In this document: positions 24,435-32,250 of the stretch, piece by piece
Position numbering within the stretch: position 1 is the stretch's first letter
Layout: each line of letters starts with the position of its first letter
Assembly (NCBI GenBank): GCA_016930795.1
Contig: JAFGFY010000040.1
Location: 1 to 40,292 of the forward strand
Reading direction: 5' to 3'
Length of the DNA stretch: 40,292 nucleotides
From: Deltaproteobacteria bacterium
Lineage (GTDB): Bacteria; Desulfobacterota; DSM-4660; Desulfatiglandales; HGW-15
Made by a program: the position numbers and the translations under genes
Notes under the pieces: model-generated
Told to the model about the DNA's origin: nothing
Database searches by the model: none
What the model saw: the letters and a program-made list of their open reading frames with translations, nothing else

Positions 24435-25419
24435 CTTAGAGGGTGTCTGGGTTTTCGGGGATTATCGGAACTATTTTCAGAACCGGGTCACCCTCCAGCT
24501 CATTGCCAAGGCTAGAGACTTGGCGGATAAACTCGACACGAGGGTCATCGCCCTGGCCTTAGGAGACAAGGTCCATCAATGGGCCATGGAATACGTGGCA
24601 CACGGCGCAGACATCGTTCTGGCGGCCGAACATCCGGATCTCAAATCCTATCAAGTTGAAACGTATTGTAGTGTAGTGGCCCCTTGGGTTGAAGCCTTTC
24701 AGCCGCAGGTTTTCCTTGCGGGGGCCACCTCTTTTGGCCGAGAATTTTTCCCTCGATTGGCAAAGAGGCTTCACACCGGCCTGAGCGCCGATTGTGTGGC
24801 CCTGGAAATAGACCCAGAGACAGGCCTTCTCCTTCAGACGACTCCAGGCTTTGGGGGGGAGCTTTTAGCGGAGATCGTCACTCCAGACCATCGGCCCCAA
24901 ATGGCCACGGTCCACCCAGGTGTATTCCAGGAACGCCCACATGATCCAGGGGCTGTCGGTCGCATCCTGTATCCGGATGTAGACGTGGTGCCTGAAACCC
25001 GCGTCAAACTCATACGAAGCAAACGGCAACAGACACGACAAGCCAAGCTTGAAGAGGCGCAGGTGGTCATTGCAGGAGGGAGAGGCCTCGGATCCAAAGA
25101 GAATTTCGAACGTCTTTATGAGCTTGCTGAGTTGCTCGAGGGAGAGGTTGGGGCCACGAGACCGGTGATCGGGAGTGGATGGACTGACAAGGAAAGGCTT
25201 CTGGGTCAAACCGGAAAGACAGTGAAGCCTAGGCTCCTGATCTCCATCGGGGCTTCCGGAGCCGTTCAGTACACCACGGGCATTTTGGGATCGGAGAACA
25301 TTGTCGCCATTAACCGGGACCCGCAGGCCCCTATCTTCAATATGGCCGATCTCGGGCTTGTGGGGGACGCGAACACACTCCTGCCCCTCCTGATTGAAGC
25401 GTTGCGTAAAAGGGTCTAG
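24418..25419 (+). CDS. etfA: Electron transfer flavoprotein alpha subunit
   Basis: The 333-residue FAD-binding ETF subunit. The C-terminal FAD domain has VIAGGRGLGSKENFERL, GATRPVIGSGW, LLGQTGKTVKPRLLISIGAS and NRDPQAPIFNMADLGLVGD. In the usual SGAIQH motif the His is Tyr here (SGAVQYTTG), a position that lies near the flavin in characterised ETFs and may tune its potential. No ferredoxin domain is fused. It follows etfB with overlap; ETF dehydrogenase or a quinone reductase is not in the window. Confidence 0.95.
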   Translation: MDTSHDLEGVWVFGDYRNYFQNRVTLQLIAKARDLADKLDTRVIALALGDKVHQWAMEYVAHGADIVLAAEHPDLKSYQVETYCSVVAPWVEAFQPQVFLAGATSFGREFFPRLAKRLHTGLSADCVALEIDPETGLLLQTTPGFGGELLAEIVTPDHRPQMATVHPGVFQERPHDPGAVGRILYPDVDVVPETRVKLIRSKRQQTRQAKLEEAQVVIAGGRGLGSKENFERLYELAELLEGEVGATRPVIGSGWTDKERLLGQTGKTVKPRLLISIGASGAVQYTTGILGSENIVAINRDPQAPIFNMADLGLVGDANTLLPLLIEALRKRV

Positions 25420-25428
25420 TGCCTCGTC

Positions 25429-25626
25429 TCAAAATCTCTTGTACAGATATTCGGGATTTTTGACAGAATTTCCGGTTATTATGGTGTGCAATAAGGCACG
25501 GACTATTCCCTCAAGACGATATCTATAGGGGCCGGCGGCGGTGATCTGAACTTTGAGGGTTTGAGAGGCCGCTTCTTCCAAGCGTGCTATACATTCTGCG
25601 GAAAGTTCCGGGGTGTAAACCCTCAA
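25429..25626 (-). pseudogene. Gene fragment within an inverted duplication
   Basis: A 65-codon frame opening at TTG with coding-like composition, including the segment TLKVQITAAGPYRYRLEG. The opposite strand at 25617-25700 holds a second, diverged copy of the same segment whose translation again contains RYRLEG followed by TAHASFLTRLANM, interrupted by a divergent stretch. Both look like pieces of one unidentified gene. I do not recognise the family, and neither piece appears functional. Confidence 0.35.
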
Positions 25627-25682
25627 AGTTCAGATCACGTGAGATTCAGTGGAACTCTTTTTGAGATATCGTCTTGAGGGAA
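25506..25682. repeat. Nested inverted repeats (inverted duplication)
   Basis: Outer arms of 19 bp are perfect (ttccctcaagacgatatct at 25506-25524 with its inverse at 25664-25682). Inner arms of 22 bp are also perfect (25541-25562 with 25617-25638). The stretches between outer and inner arms differ in sequence and length (16 and 25 bases). Similarity continues weakly outside the outer arms. It occupies most of the 330-base gap after etfA. Confidence 0.8.
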
Positions 25683-25749
25683 CAGCCCATGCCTCATTTC
25701 TTACTCGATTAGCAAATATGTGATACAAACCGATAAAAGGAAGATATCG

Positions 25750-26208
25750 ATGATTGAGTTTACAGAAAGCAGGGTCAGCGCCCATCACAACTATCTGGTC
25801 AACGACCGACTCACTCCAGGTTTTGTCGTGGGAAATCCGAATTCCGATAACGGCTTTTTCTTCCTGGCAGATTTCCTTCTTCACGGTCAGGATACGCCCC
25901 TTATCTCGACGCGACTGGTGACTAAAAAAGGGGATACCCTTCTTGAACTCTATTTAAATGACATGGCCGACAATCCTATGGGGTGCACGGTTCAATCCCT
26001 TCCCCGGGGTTTTCGAATTCTCAACTCTTCATCCGAACCTCTGTTGGAGGTCCTTACTCAGGATTTTCCAATGGGACATCTAACCCGTATAAAGGCCAAG
26101 CTGTTTGATGAGCGTGGCGTTTTACGTATAAGCCCGTTAGGCGAGAGCATTCAGGTCCATGGTGAAGCAAGACTGATTCTTGATGCTCCCTTTGTCTTTA
26201 ATAGTTAG
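25750..26208 (+). CDS. Hypothetical protein
   Basis: A 152-residue soluble protein of unknown family. It has no signal peptide or membrane segment, and the predicted secondary structure looks beta-rich with an N-terminal MIEFTESRVSAHHNYLVND. The start is fixed by AAGGAAG six bases before ATG 25750; a GTG at 25720 lacks a ribosome site. It follows the inverted duplication and precedes pspF by 193 bases. No functional clue beyond a possible link to the envelope-stress module downstream. Confidence 0.7.
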   Translation: MIEFTESRVSAHHNYLVNDRLTPGFVVGNPNSDNGFFFLADFLLHGQDTPLISTRLVTKKGDTLLELYLNDMADNPMGCTVQSLPRGFRILNSSSEPLLEVLTQDFPMGHLTRIKAKLFDERGVLRISPLGESIQVHGEARLILDAPFVFNS

Positions 26209-26277
26209 CCCAAGAGGTTAAATCCCAGTGTGGTGTCTCAGAATTAACTTGAATAATAAGTACCTGATTCACAGATT

Positions 26278-26312
26278 CAAAAGAGACCCCCATGCCTCCA
26301 ACGTGTCATAGA
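26278..26312 (+). repeat. Fragment related to the right end of the 21988-22190 element
   Basis: aaaagagacccccatgcc and the following gtgtcatagaat match the right end and flank at 22175-22213 (aaaagagacccccgtacacc, then gcgtcataggg). The left end is missing. It lies in the 193-base gap upstream of pspF. Confidence 0.45.
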
Positions 26313-26401
26313 ATCGGCTAAAATTTTGGAATGCATTTTTGGGACACGACACGGGTTTGCCTAGAGAGAATAATCATTTTAATCGAGATTAGGTTTCTTG
26401 T

Positions 26402-27343
26402 ATGGACGACTCCAATCAAATCATTGGTGAAAGCAAGGAGCTGAGAGAATTACTCAAAAAGGCTGAAGCGTTTTCTCCGGTGCCAAGACCCCTGCTCATC
26501 CGGGGAGAACGAGGCACCGGCAAGGAGCTATTGGCATTGTTCATACACAGAAAAAGCGCCTATTCGTCCGGACCGTTTGTTGGGGCCAACTGCGCGGTCT
26601 TCAATGACGAGCTGCTTGCCAGTGAATTGTTCGGTCACGAAAAGGGGGCCTTTACGGGCGCTTCTTCACAGCGCAGGGGCTGTTTGGAAAAGGCCTACGG
26701 GGGAACGCTTTTTTTCGACGAAGTCGGCAACATGTCTCTGCGTTTCCAAGAGACACTGCTCAGGGTGCTTGAAACAAAGAAGTATGAGCGACTGAGCGGC
26801 AGAGAGACGCTGGAGGCGAACACACGGTTTATCTTTGCCACAAACGCGGATCTCGAAAGCATGATGGAAAAAGGTGAGTTTCGAAAGGACCTGTATGACC
26901 GTATGGCGTTTGAGACGTTGACTTTACCGTCGCTTCGAAAGCGAAGGGAGGATATCCCCTTGCTCGTCAAACATTTTACTCTGATGTTGATGCGGGAGAT
27001 TCCCAACTTTGAACCCAAGCAGTTTTCTCCCGAGGTGGTGCGTCAAATGATGCATTATTACTGGCCCGGCAATATTCGGGAACTGAAGAATGTTGTTGAA
27101 CGATTACTGTTGAGGCCCGGCGATGAAATCGTGGAGACCTCTGATCTACCCCTAGAAATAATGGCAGCCGCCCCTGAAGGAAGGACCTTCAATGAAAAGG
27201 TGGAGGCGTTCAAGAAACATCTGATTCTAGGCGCATGGCTGGAGGGAGGGAAGAGCCAGAAGAGGGCCGCAGAGAGACTCTGTATCACCTATGATCAATT
27301 CCGCCATTACTTCAAAAAATACGATATAGACCATCTGTCCTGA
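26402..27343 (+). CDS. pspF: PspF-type sigma-54 activator
   Basis: A 313-residue bacterial enhancer-binding protein with no N-terminal receiver or sensor domain, the hallmark of PspF. The AAA+ domain (about 5-240) has Walker A GERGTGKE, the sigma-54-contacting loop GAFTGA, Walker B GGTLFFDEVGN and the arginine-finger region EFRKDLYDRM, followed by YWPGNIRELKNVVERL. A C-terminal Fis-type helix-turn-helix follows (KSQKRAAERLCITYDQFRHYF). Directly downstream are a sigma-54 promoter and pspA, the expected target. In known systems PspA inhibits PspF until membrane stress occurs; the same loop is inferred here. Confidence 0.93.
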   Translation: MDDSNQIIGESKELRELLKKAEAFSPVPRPLLIRGERGTGKELLALFIHRKSAYSSGPFVGANCAVFNDELLASELFGHEKGAFTGASSQRRGCLEKAYGGTLFFDEVGNMSLRFQETLLRVLETKKYERLSGRETLEANTRFIFATNADLESMMEKGEFRKDLYDRMAFETLTLPSLRKRREDIPLLVKHFTLMLMREIPNFEPKQFSPEVVRQMMHYYWPGNIRELKNVVERLLLRPGDEIVETSDLPLEIMAAAPEGRTFNEKVEAFKKHLILGAWLEGGKSQKRAAERLCITYDQFRHYFKKYDIDHLS

Positions 27344-27478
27344 GTAATGTTTATGGGACAGATAGAGGACGAATCTGCGTGATGGGTGCTTTTTCCCATT
27401 TTGCCGGTGAAAAACACCAAAGAAATCAAGGGCTCGTCCGGCTACAAATTCAGTCTTCCTACGGACCTTCTATAATTA

Positions 27479-27491
27479 TATCAACTGGTTA
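27479..27491 (+). promoter_or_regulatory. IHF-binding-site-like sequence
   Basis: TATCAACTGGTTA matches the consensus WATCAANNNNTTR at every position. It lies 20 bases upstream of the -24 element, a position where IHF bends DNA in sigma-54 promoters such as pspA of E. coli. Confidence 0.55.
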
Positions 27492-27509
27492 ATGACTCTT
27501 CCATGCCTT

Positions 27510-27525
27510 TGGCACCAAAATTGTT
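27510..27525 (+). promoter_or_regulatory. Sigma-54 promoter of pspA
   Basis: TGGCACCAAAATTGTT has the -24 GG at 27511-27512 and the -12 GT at 27523-27524, 12 bases apart as required; the last consensus C is T. The predicted start is near 27535, about 42 bases before the pspA ATG. Its placement between pspF and pspA makes the assignment strong. Confidence 0.78.
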
Positions 27526-27576
27526 TATAGTCTGACAGAACAGGTCATTACATCAGACTGAAATGGAGCTGTGAAT

Positions 27577-28284
27577 ATGGCAATTCTAGATAGAATAAGA
27601 AGAATCATCTCTTCAAATATCAACAGCCTCATCGAGAAGGCGGAAGATCCGGAGTCTCTCCTCAAAGAGTTGATCAGGGAAATGGACGAGAACATCATTA
27701 ACCTGAGAAACGAGATTATTAGGTCGGTCGCAGGGGAAAAGCGGCTTGCCCGCCGGATTGAATCGGCCAAAGAGAAGATACAGACTTGGCAAGAGAACAG
27801 CGAAAAGGCGGTTCAAGACGGCAATGATGGGTTGGCAAGAAAGAGCATTGCACGGAAGATCCAGGAAGAGCAGCGAATGTCTGATCTTGTAAAACATCAT
27901 AAGCGCGCATTTGAATCGAGTGTGAGCATGAAAGAACAACTCAGAATTCTGGAAGATAAAGTCCAGGATGCGCGTCGCAGAAAGGAAATCCTGGTGGCGC
28001 GAAAAAGAAGCGCCCAAGTAGAGAAGGCCATGCTGTCAGCGACTCAGGGTTTTGCCAAAGCTGCTCGGGAAAGCAATGCGCTTTTGTCTGAAACCGAACC
28101 GGATATCTTCGGAGCATCATCTTTGGAGGATGACATCCTCAAGATTGAGACCGAGGCAGAGGCCATGAGAGAACTCACAGCTCAAGAACCGACCCTCGAA
28201 GAGGTGTTCGAAAAGTCTAAGGCCGAGGAAGAAATCGAACGTAGGCTGAAGGAGTTGAAAGACAAGTTCAAGATAATGAATTAG
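27577..28284 (+). CDS. pspA: Phage shock protein A / IM30 family
   Basis: A 235-residue ESCRT-III-like PspA homologue that binds stressed inner membrane and, in known systems, holds PspF inactive. It starts AILDRIRRIISSNINSLIEKA with the amphipathic N-terminal helix and family segment EDPESLLKELIREMDENI. The rest is a long coiled coil rich in Lys, Glu and Arg. ATG 27577 is chosen: GGAG sits nine bases upstream, whereas GTG 27571 would be too close. It is transcribed from the sigma-54 promoter at 27510 and followed by NfeD and flotillin genes. Confidence 0.95.
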   Translation: MAILDRIRRIISSNINSLIEKAEDPESLLKELIREMDENIINLRNEIIRSVAGEKRLARRIESAKEKIQTWQENSEKAVQDGNDGLARKSIARKIQEEQRMSDLVKHHKRAFESSVSMKEQLRILEDKVQDARRRKEILVARKRSAQVEKAMLSATQGFAKAARESNALLSETEPDIFGASSLEDDILKIETEAEAMRELTAQEPTLEEVFEKSKAEEEIERRLKELKDKFKIMN

Positions 28285-28321
28285 GTTCAACGAATCACCA
28301 CTATATAGAGGAGGCAATACG

Positions 28322-28897
28322 ATGGAGGCCTTTTACAGCAGCCTAAGCGCGGTTCAGAAAGTCTTTCTTTTTTGCGCCCTAGTGGGGGGCGTCATCTTTG
28401 TCGTCAGGATCATCTTCATGGTCATCGGCCTTTCCGACCATGATATCCATGATGGTGGTTTGGACCATGCTGATGGTCATGGTGATTCCGATGCCAGCTT
28501 CAAACTCTTTTCGCTGCACGGTCTGACCTGTTTCTTCATGATGTTCGGTCTTGTGGGATTAGGACTCTCTCGACAGTTCTGGATCCCGGATATCATTGCA
28601 GCGGCGATCGGAATCATCGCCGGGCTATTCACATTCTGGATTATCGCCAAACTCTTTTCGAGTATGACAAAGCTGCAATCAGACGGCACCTTGAAATTAA
28701 GCAACGCCATAGGCCAACAGGGCAAGGTCTATCTTACCATACCCGCTGATGGGACTGGGCAGGTTCAGGTGGCGTTCCAGGGACGCCTGATGATCTATGA
28801 TGCCATATCGGCCAATAAGGAGGAGATCAAAACCGGCGATCAGATTGACGTGATAGATATCGCGGGCGGCAATATACTTGTCGTCGAGCGGTCATAA
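28322..28897 (+). CDS. NfeD-like / YqiJ-type membrane protein
   Basis: A 191-residue protein with an N-terminal membrane segment (about 13-37), a His/Asp-rich loop (about residues 39-58, DHDIHDGGLDHADGHGDSD), two further membrane segments (about 65-110), and a C-terminal OB-fold domain (about 125-190) typical of NfeD/YuaF/YqiJ. These proteins pair with flotillins. The His/Asp loop could bind a divalent metal (inference). It lies 37 bases after pspA and 28 bases before the flotillin ATG. Confidence 0.88.
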   Translation: MEAFYSSLSAVQKVFLFCALVGGVIFVVRIIFMVIGLSDHDIHDGGLDHADGHGDSDASFKLFSLHGLTCFFMMFGLVGLGLSRQFWIPDIIAAAIGIIAGLFTFWIIAKLFSSMTKLQSDGTLKLSNAIGQQGKVYLTIPADGTGQVQVAFQGRLMIYDAISANKEEIKTGDQIDVIDIAGGNILVVERS

Positions 28898-28925
28898 ACG
28901 CCATAGAGGAGAGGAGGATAGGAAC

Positions 28926-30518
28926 ATGGCATATTTTACAATAGCAGTCGGGGCGTTTGTCTTTATTTTTATTGCAACGGTTCTCATCCTGGCAAGCCGG
29001 TACAAACGGTGCCCTTCGGATCAGATCCTGGTCATTTATGGAAAGGTCGCGCAGGGACGCTCAAGTCGATGTCTGCATGGGGGTGGTGTATTTGTATGGC
29101 CGCTTGTCCAGGACTATGCATACCTCAATTTGACTCCCATGACTATCAGCATTCCCTTACAGAATGCGTTGTCGTTTCAGAATATACGCATCAATGTGCC
29201 CAGCACTTTTACGGTCGGCATCAGCACTGATCCGAATATCATGACCAACGCGGCCGAACGTTTGCTCGGTATCTCGAATAAAGAGGTCGAGGAGATGGCC
29301 AAGGAGATCATTTTCGGCCAACTTCGTCTGACGGTGGCATCCCTAACCATCGAGCAGATCAACCAGGATCGCGAGAGTTTTCTGGAGGCCATTCGAAAGA
29401 ATGTGGAACCGGAACTGAACAAGATCGGGTTATATCTTATCAACGTGAATATCACGGACATCACCGACGAATCTGATTACATTGAGAGTATCGGGAAAAA
29501 GGCGTCTTCAGAGGCCATCAACAAGGCCAAAGTGGACGTCGCCGAGCAGGTCAAGATGGGCGCTATCGGGGAGGCTGAGGCAAACCGGGAGAAAGAAATC
29601 CGGGTCGCGGAGAATATAGCGCAATCTGAAAAGGGCAAGAAGAGGGCCCTGGCGGACCAGCGAATCTATGTCCAAGCCCAGGAGGCAGAGGCCGTGGCCG
29701 GTGAGAACAAGGCCAAGGCGGATATCGCGAGTGTGGAAGCGACCCTTCGGGTTCGGGAAGCCGAAGCTCAGGCGGAAGCGGAGAAAGGCAGGAAGAAGGC
29801 CGAGGCGGATCAACGGATTTATGTTCAGGCCCAGGAAGCAGGAGCCGTAGCCGGCGAGAACAAGGCCAAGGCGGAGATCGCGGACTATGAAGCGACACTT
29901 GCCGTAAAGCGCGCGGCGGCCCTGCGGTTGGGTGAGGTGGCCAAACGGGAAGCCGAAGTCGAGATTCAGAAGGCACAGTATCTTGCCGAACAGGAGCGTT
30001 TGAATGCCCAGGAGATTGTCGTCAAGGAGATCGAGAAACGCAAGATCGAGATAGCAGCGGAAGCCGAGGCCGAGCGCATTCGTCGTGAGGCCAAGGGAGA
30101 GGCTGATGGTATTTTGCTCAAATACAAAGCCGAGGCCGAGGGTATTCAGAGGCTCCTTGACAGTAAAGCCGCGGGCTACGACGCGTTGGTCAAAAGCTGC
30201 GCAGGCGACGCCAAAGCGGCAGCCACCCTGCTGATGATCGAGAAGCTGGAAGAGATTGTGGAACAACAGGTGAAGGCGATCAGCAATCTGAAGATCGATA
30301 AGATTACGGTTTGGGATTCCGCCGGTGGTGATGGGAAAGGCTCTTCGACATCAAATTTTTTATCCAGTCTCATAAAAAGCATTCCACCGCTGCAGGACGT
30401 GGCTACTATGGCCGGAGTGGAACTCCCATCATATCTGGGAAAAATGGTGGAAACGCCGCCTGTAGCCAAGGGCGCTTCCGAACCAAAGAAACCCGGGCCG
30501 CGGGAGGTCAAAGAGTAA
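28926..30518 (+). CDS. Flotillin (YqiK/FloT-like SPFH protein)
   Basis: A 530-residue flotillin. A single N-terminal membrane anchor (about 4-25) precedes the SPFH domain (about 30-210, with ALSFQNIRINVPSTFTVGI and SLTIEQINQDRESFLEAI). A long Ala/Glu/Lys-rich flotillin coiled coil follows (about 215-430) and a Gly/Ser-rich tail. The coil contains a 51-residue tandem duplication. ATG 28926 has GGAGG eight bases upstream. It probably organises membrane microdomains together with the NfeD-like protein, and is here under sigma-54/PspF control through the shared operon (inference). A terminator follows at 30579. Confidence 0.94.
   Translation: MAYFTIAVGAFVFIFIATVLILASRYKRCPSDQILVIYGKVAQGRSSRCLHGGGVFVWPLVQDYAYLNLTPMTISIPLQNALSFQNIRINVPSTFTVGISTDPNIMTNAAERLLGISNKEVEEMAKEIIFGQLRLTVASLTIEQINQDRESFLEAIRKNVEPELNKIGLYLINVNITDITDESDYIESIGKKASSEAINKAKVDVAEQVKMGAIGEAEANREKEIRVAENIAQSEKGKKRALADQRIYVQAQEAEAVAGENKAKADIASVEATLRVREAEAQAEAEKGRKKAEADQRIYVQAQEAGAVAGENKAKAEIADYEATLAVKRAAALRLGEVAKREAEVEIQKAQYLAEQERLNAQEIVVKEIEKRKIEIAAEAEAERIRREAKGEADGILLKYKAEAEGIQRLLDSKAAGYDALVKSCAGDAKAAATLLMIEKLEEIVEQQVKAISNLKIDKITVWDSAGGDGKGSSTSNFLSSLIKSIPPLQDVATMAGVELPSYLGKMVETPPVAKGASEPKKPGPREVKE
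29634..29909 (+). repeat. 153-bp tandem duplication inside the flotillin gene
   Basis: Two units with a period of 153 bp (51 residues) share the protein core ADQRIYVQAQEAxAVAGENK and the sequel KAKA(D/E)IA..EATL. The DNA has diverged at third positions, so the duplication is not recent. Confidence 0.8.
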
Positions 30519-30578
30519 CGAGACGCTCACGCTGGAATAGTCGCGGAGCGTAGAAAAGAGTTTGGGAGGTTCATTCGG

Positions 30579-30616
30579 CCCCTGAATCCTTCTCCAGGGT
30601 TCAGGGGTTTTCTTTT
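30579..30616 (+). terminator. Rho-independent terminator after the psp operon
   Basis: The stem CCCCTGAA/TTCAGGGG (8 bp perfect, 13-base loop) is followed by TTTTCTTTT. It lies 61 bases after the flotillin stop. Confidence 0.9.
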
Positions 30617-30631
30617 GTCCTCGAAAAGGCA

Positions 30632-30660
30632 TTGACAAATATGCTAAATTTGGCTAAATC
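30632..30660 (+). promoter_or_regulatory. Candidate sigma-70 promoter for the pentapeptide-repeat gene
   Basis: TTGACA (30632-30637), 17 bases, TAAATC (30655-30660). Perfect -35, moderate -10, about 65 bases before the gene start at 30733. Confidence 0.45.
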
Positions 30661-30732
30661 TTCCTTAGAATTTGGTTGGGTTTTTATATTATGAGTAGAG
30701 TCTGATTTGGTTTTATGGGAGGATAGGACGCC

Positions 30733-32112
30733 ATGACAAAATCCGGTATGTTCATCCTAATCTTGCTGGTATTCATATGCGGCTTTGTCTTGTGGTATGC
30801 CCCCAAGCTGCAAATCCATGAAGCAGGAATCGAGAACCCAAAAGAACGGATCGAGCTTGAAAACGATCTTCGCGCGACCTATGCCCAAATACTGGGAGGA
30901 GCCATCCTGCTCATAACCCTTCTCTTTGCCTGGAAACGGATGAGCACTACAGAGAAAATAGTTGAAGTCTCCAGGCAGGCTCAGATGACAGAGCGTTTTA
31001 CTAGGGCGGTTGATCAGCTCGGAGCCAGTCTCTTGACCGGAGAAAAGAAGTTCGAGATTCGCCTGGGGGGGATCTACTCCCTTGAACGAATAGCCAGAGA
31101 GTCTGAGGAAAACCATTGGTCGGTGGTGGAAATTCTGACAGCCTATGTTCGGGAAGACGCTCTTCGGAAAAAAGGGCCTGACCAGCGATCGGAAAAGATG
31201 TCGGATAAAACCGGAAACGCCAAAAGATTTATCCCATCCGCCTCTCCTCTAAGGGCCCCTGCCGATATTCAAGCGATCCTCACGGTTTTAGGAAGACGAG
31301 GACTGACCTACCATGATGGGGAAGAGCATCGCCTTGATCTGGCGCATGCCAATCTTCAAGGAGTTGTCCTTAGAGATGCGAACCTCAGAGGGGCTATTCT
31401 CTCCGGAGCTGATTTGCAGGGAGCCATACTCCATAAGGTGAACCTCATCGACGCCCTTTTAGATGAGGCGGATCTTCATTCATGCAATCTTAACTACGCC
31501 GATCTCGAGAGAGCCAACCTCAAGAATGCGAGAGTCGAGAAGGCCTATCTCATGAGCGCCAAACTCCAGAATGTCAAACTTACGGGGGCAGTTCTTTCCG
31601 GTGCTGATCTGAGAGGCGCTGATCTGAGAGGAGCCGAACTTGAATCCGCCAAACTGAGAGGAGCCAACCTCCAGCGGGCAAAGCTGAGTGATGCCAAACT
31701 TGGGGGTGCCTTTCTTGATACAGCTAATCTAAGGGAAGCCGATCTAGAGAGAGCCGATTTGAAGATGGTCGACCTAAGGGAAGCCAATCTTGAAAGGGCT
31801 AATCTGGAAGGCGCCAACTTGGAGGGGGCCGACCTTCAAGGAGCTAACTTGAAAGAAGCCAATATGGAGGGTGCCAACCTTCAGAGGGCATTTTTGAAGA
31901 GAGCAGACCTGGAGGGAGCGAATCTAAAACGCGTCAATCTGGAGAATGCCGAACTGGATCAGGCTGATCTAATGAATGCAAACCTGCGAAAGGCAAAAGG
32001 GTTGCCTATTAAGAAGCTCTCCAAAGTGAAGACCCTTTATGAAGTTGATCTGGAATCACCTCTCAAGAAACAAATAAAAAAAGAGCATCCTCATCTTCTG
32101 CGAAAACCGTGA
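30733..32112 (+). CDS. Membrane-anchored pentapeptide-repeat protein
   Basis: A 459-residue protein. Two N-terminal membrane segments (about 5-25 and 53-70) are followed by a helical linker (about 75-150, including RFTRAVDQLGAS). A long run of pentapeptide repeats A(D/N)LxxA then occupies about residues 200-425 (for example ADLRGADLRGAELESAKLRG), which folds as a right-handed quadrilateral beta helix. Similar N-terminal regions occur in many pentapeptide proteins of unknown role. DNA gyrase protection of the MfpA/Qnr kind is possible in principle but those lack membrane anchors. The site of action is presumably the cytoplasmic face of the inner membrane. Confidence 0.9.
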   Translation: MTKSGMFILILLVFICGFVLWYAPKLQIHEAGIENPKERIELENDLRATYAQILGGAILLITLLFAWKRMSTTEKIVEVSRQAQMTERFTRAVDQLGASLLTGEKKFEIRLGGIYSLERIARESEENHWSVVEILTAYVREDALRKKGPDQRSEKMSDKTGNAKRFIPSASPLRAPADIQAILTVLGRRGLTYHDGEEHRLDLAHANLQGVVLRDANLRGAILSGADLQGAILHKVNLIDALLDEADLHSCNLNYADLERANLKNARVEKAYLMSAKLQNVKLTGAVLSGADLRGADLRGAELESAKLRGANLQRAKLSDAKLGGAFLDTANLREADLERADLKMVDLREANLERANLEGANLEGADLQGANLKEANMEGANLQRAFLKRADLEGANLKRVNLENAELDQADLMNANLRKAKGLPIKKLSKVKTLYEVDLESPLKKQIKKEHPHLLRKP

Positions 32113-32115
32113 TAT

Positions 32116-32250
32116 ATGGAAACAAGCCTAGCGCTTCTGTCCAATAAAGGTGCTTCTCCAAGGGAACCCGGGATAGTCATGGCGTTTAACAAGAATGCGA
32201 AAACTGATGGAGTATCACCGACGGATATAGATCCGAAGGTCAAAGAGTGA
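32116..32250 (+). CDS. Possible small protein, 44 aa
   Basis: An ATG at 32116, four bases after the pentapeptide gene, opens a 44-codon frame. Its TGA overlaps the ATG of the next gene as TGATG, the classic coupling overlap. No Shine-Dalgarno is seen at its start and no family is recognised; the product would be soluble and polar (ending SPTDIDPKVKE). It may be real, or merely a chance frame in a 140-base gap. Confidence 0.3.
   Translation: METSLALLSNKGASPREPGIVMAFNKNAKTDGVSPTDIDPKVKE

Noticed and set aside
25630-25884. An 84-codon minus-strand gene upstream of the inverted duplication
   Set aside because: It overlaps the start of the plus-strand gene at 25750, which has a strong ribosome site; the minus frame reads through repeat arms and has no family.
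27371-27414. Terminator after pspF
   Set aside because: The hairpin ggtg.tttttc/gaaaaacacc can form but no T-run follows, so it is not called a terminator; it may simply be part of the pspA upstream region.
29508-30266. A 252-codon minus-strand frame opposite the flotillin coiled coil
   Set aside because: Arises from the repetitive Ala/Glu/Lys codons of flotillin; its low-complexity Leu/Gly/Phe-rich product is not protein-like.
30733-32112. Qnr/MfpA-type gyrase-protection protein
   Set aside because: The repeats fit the fold, but the two N-terminal membrane segments and helical linker do not match that group.
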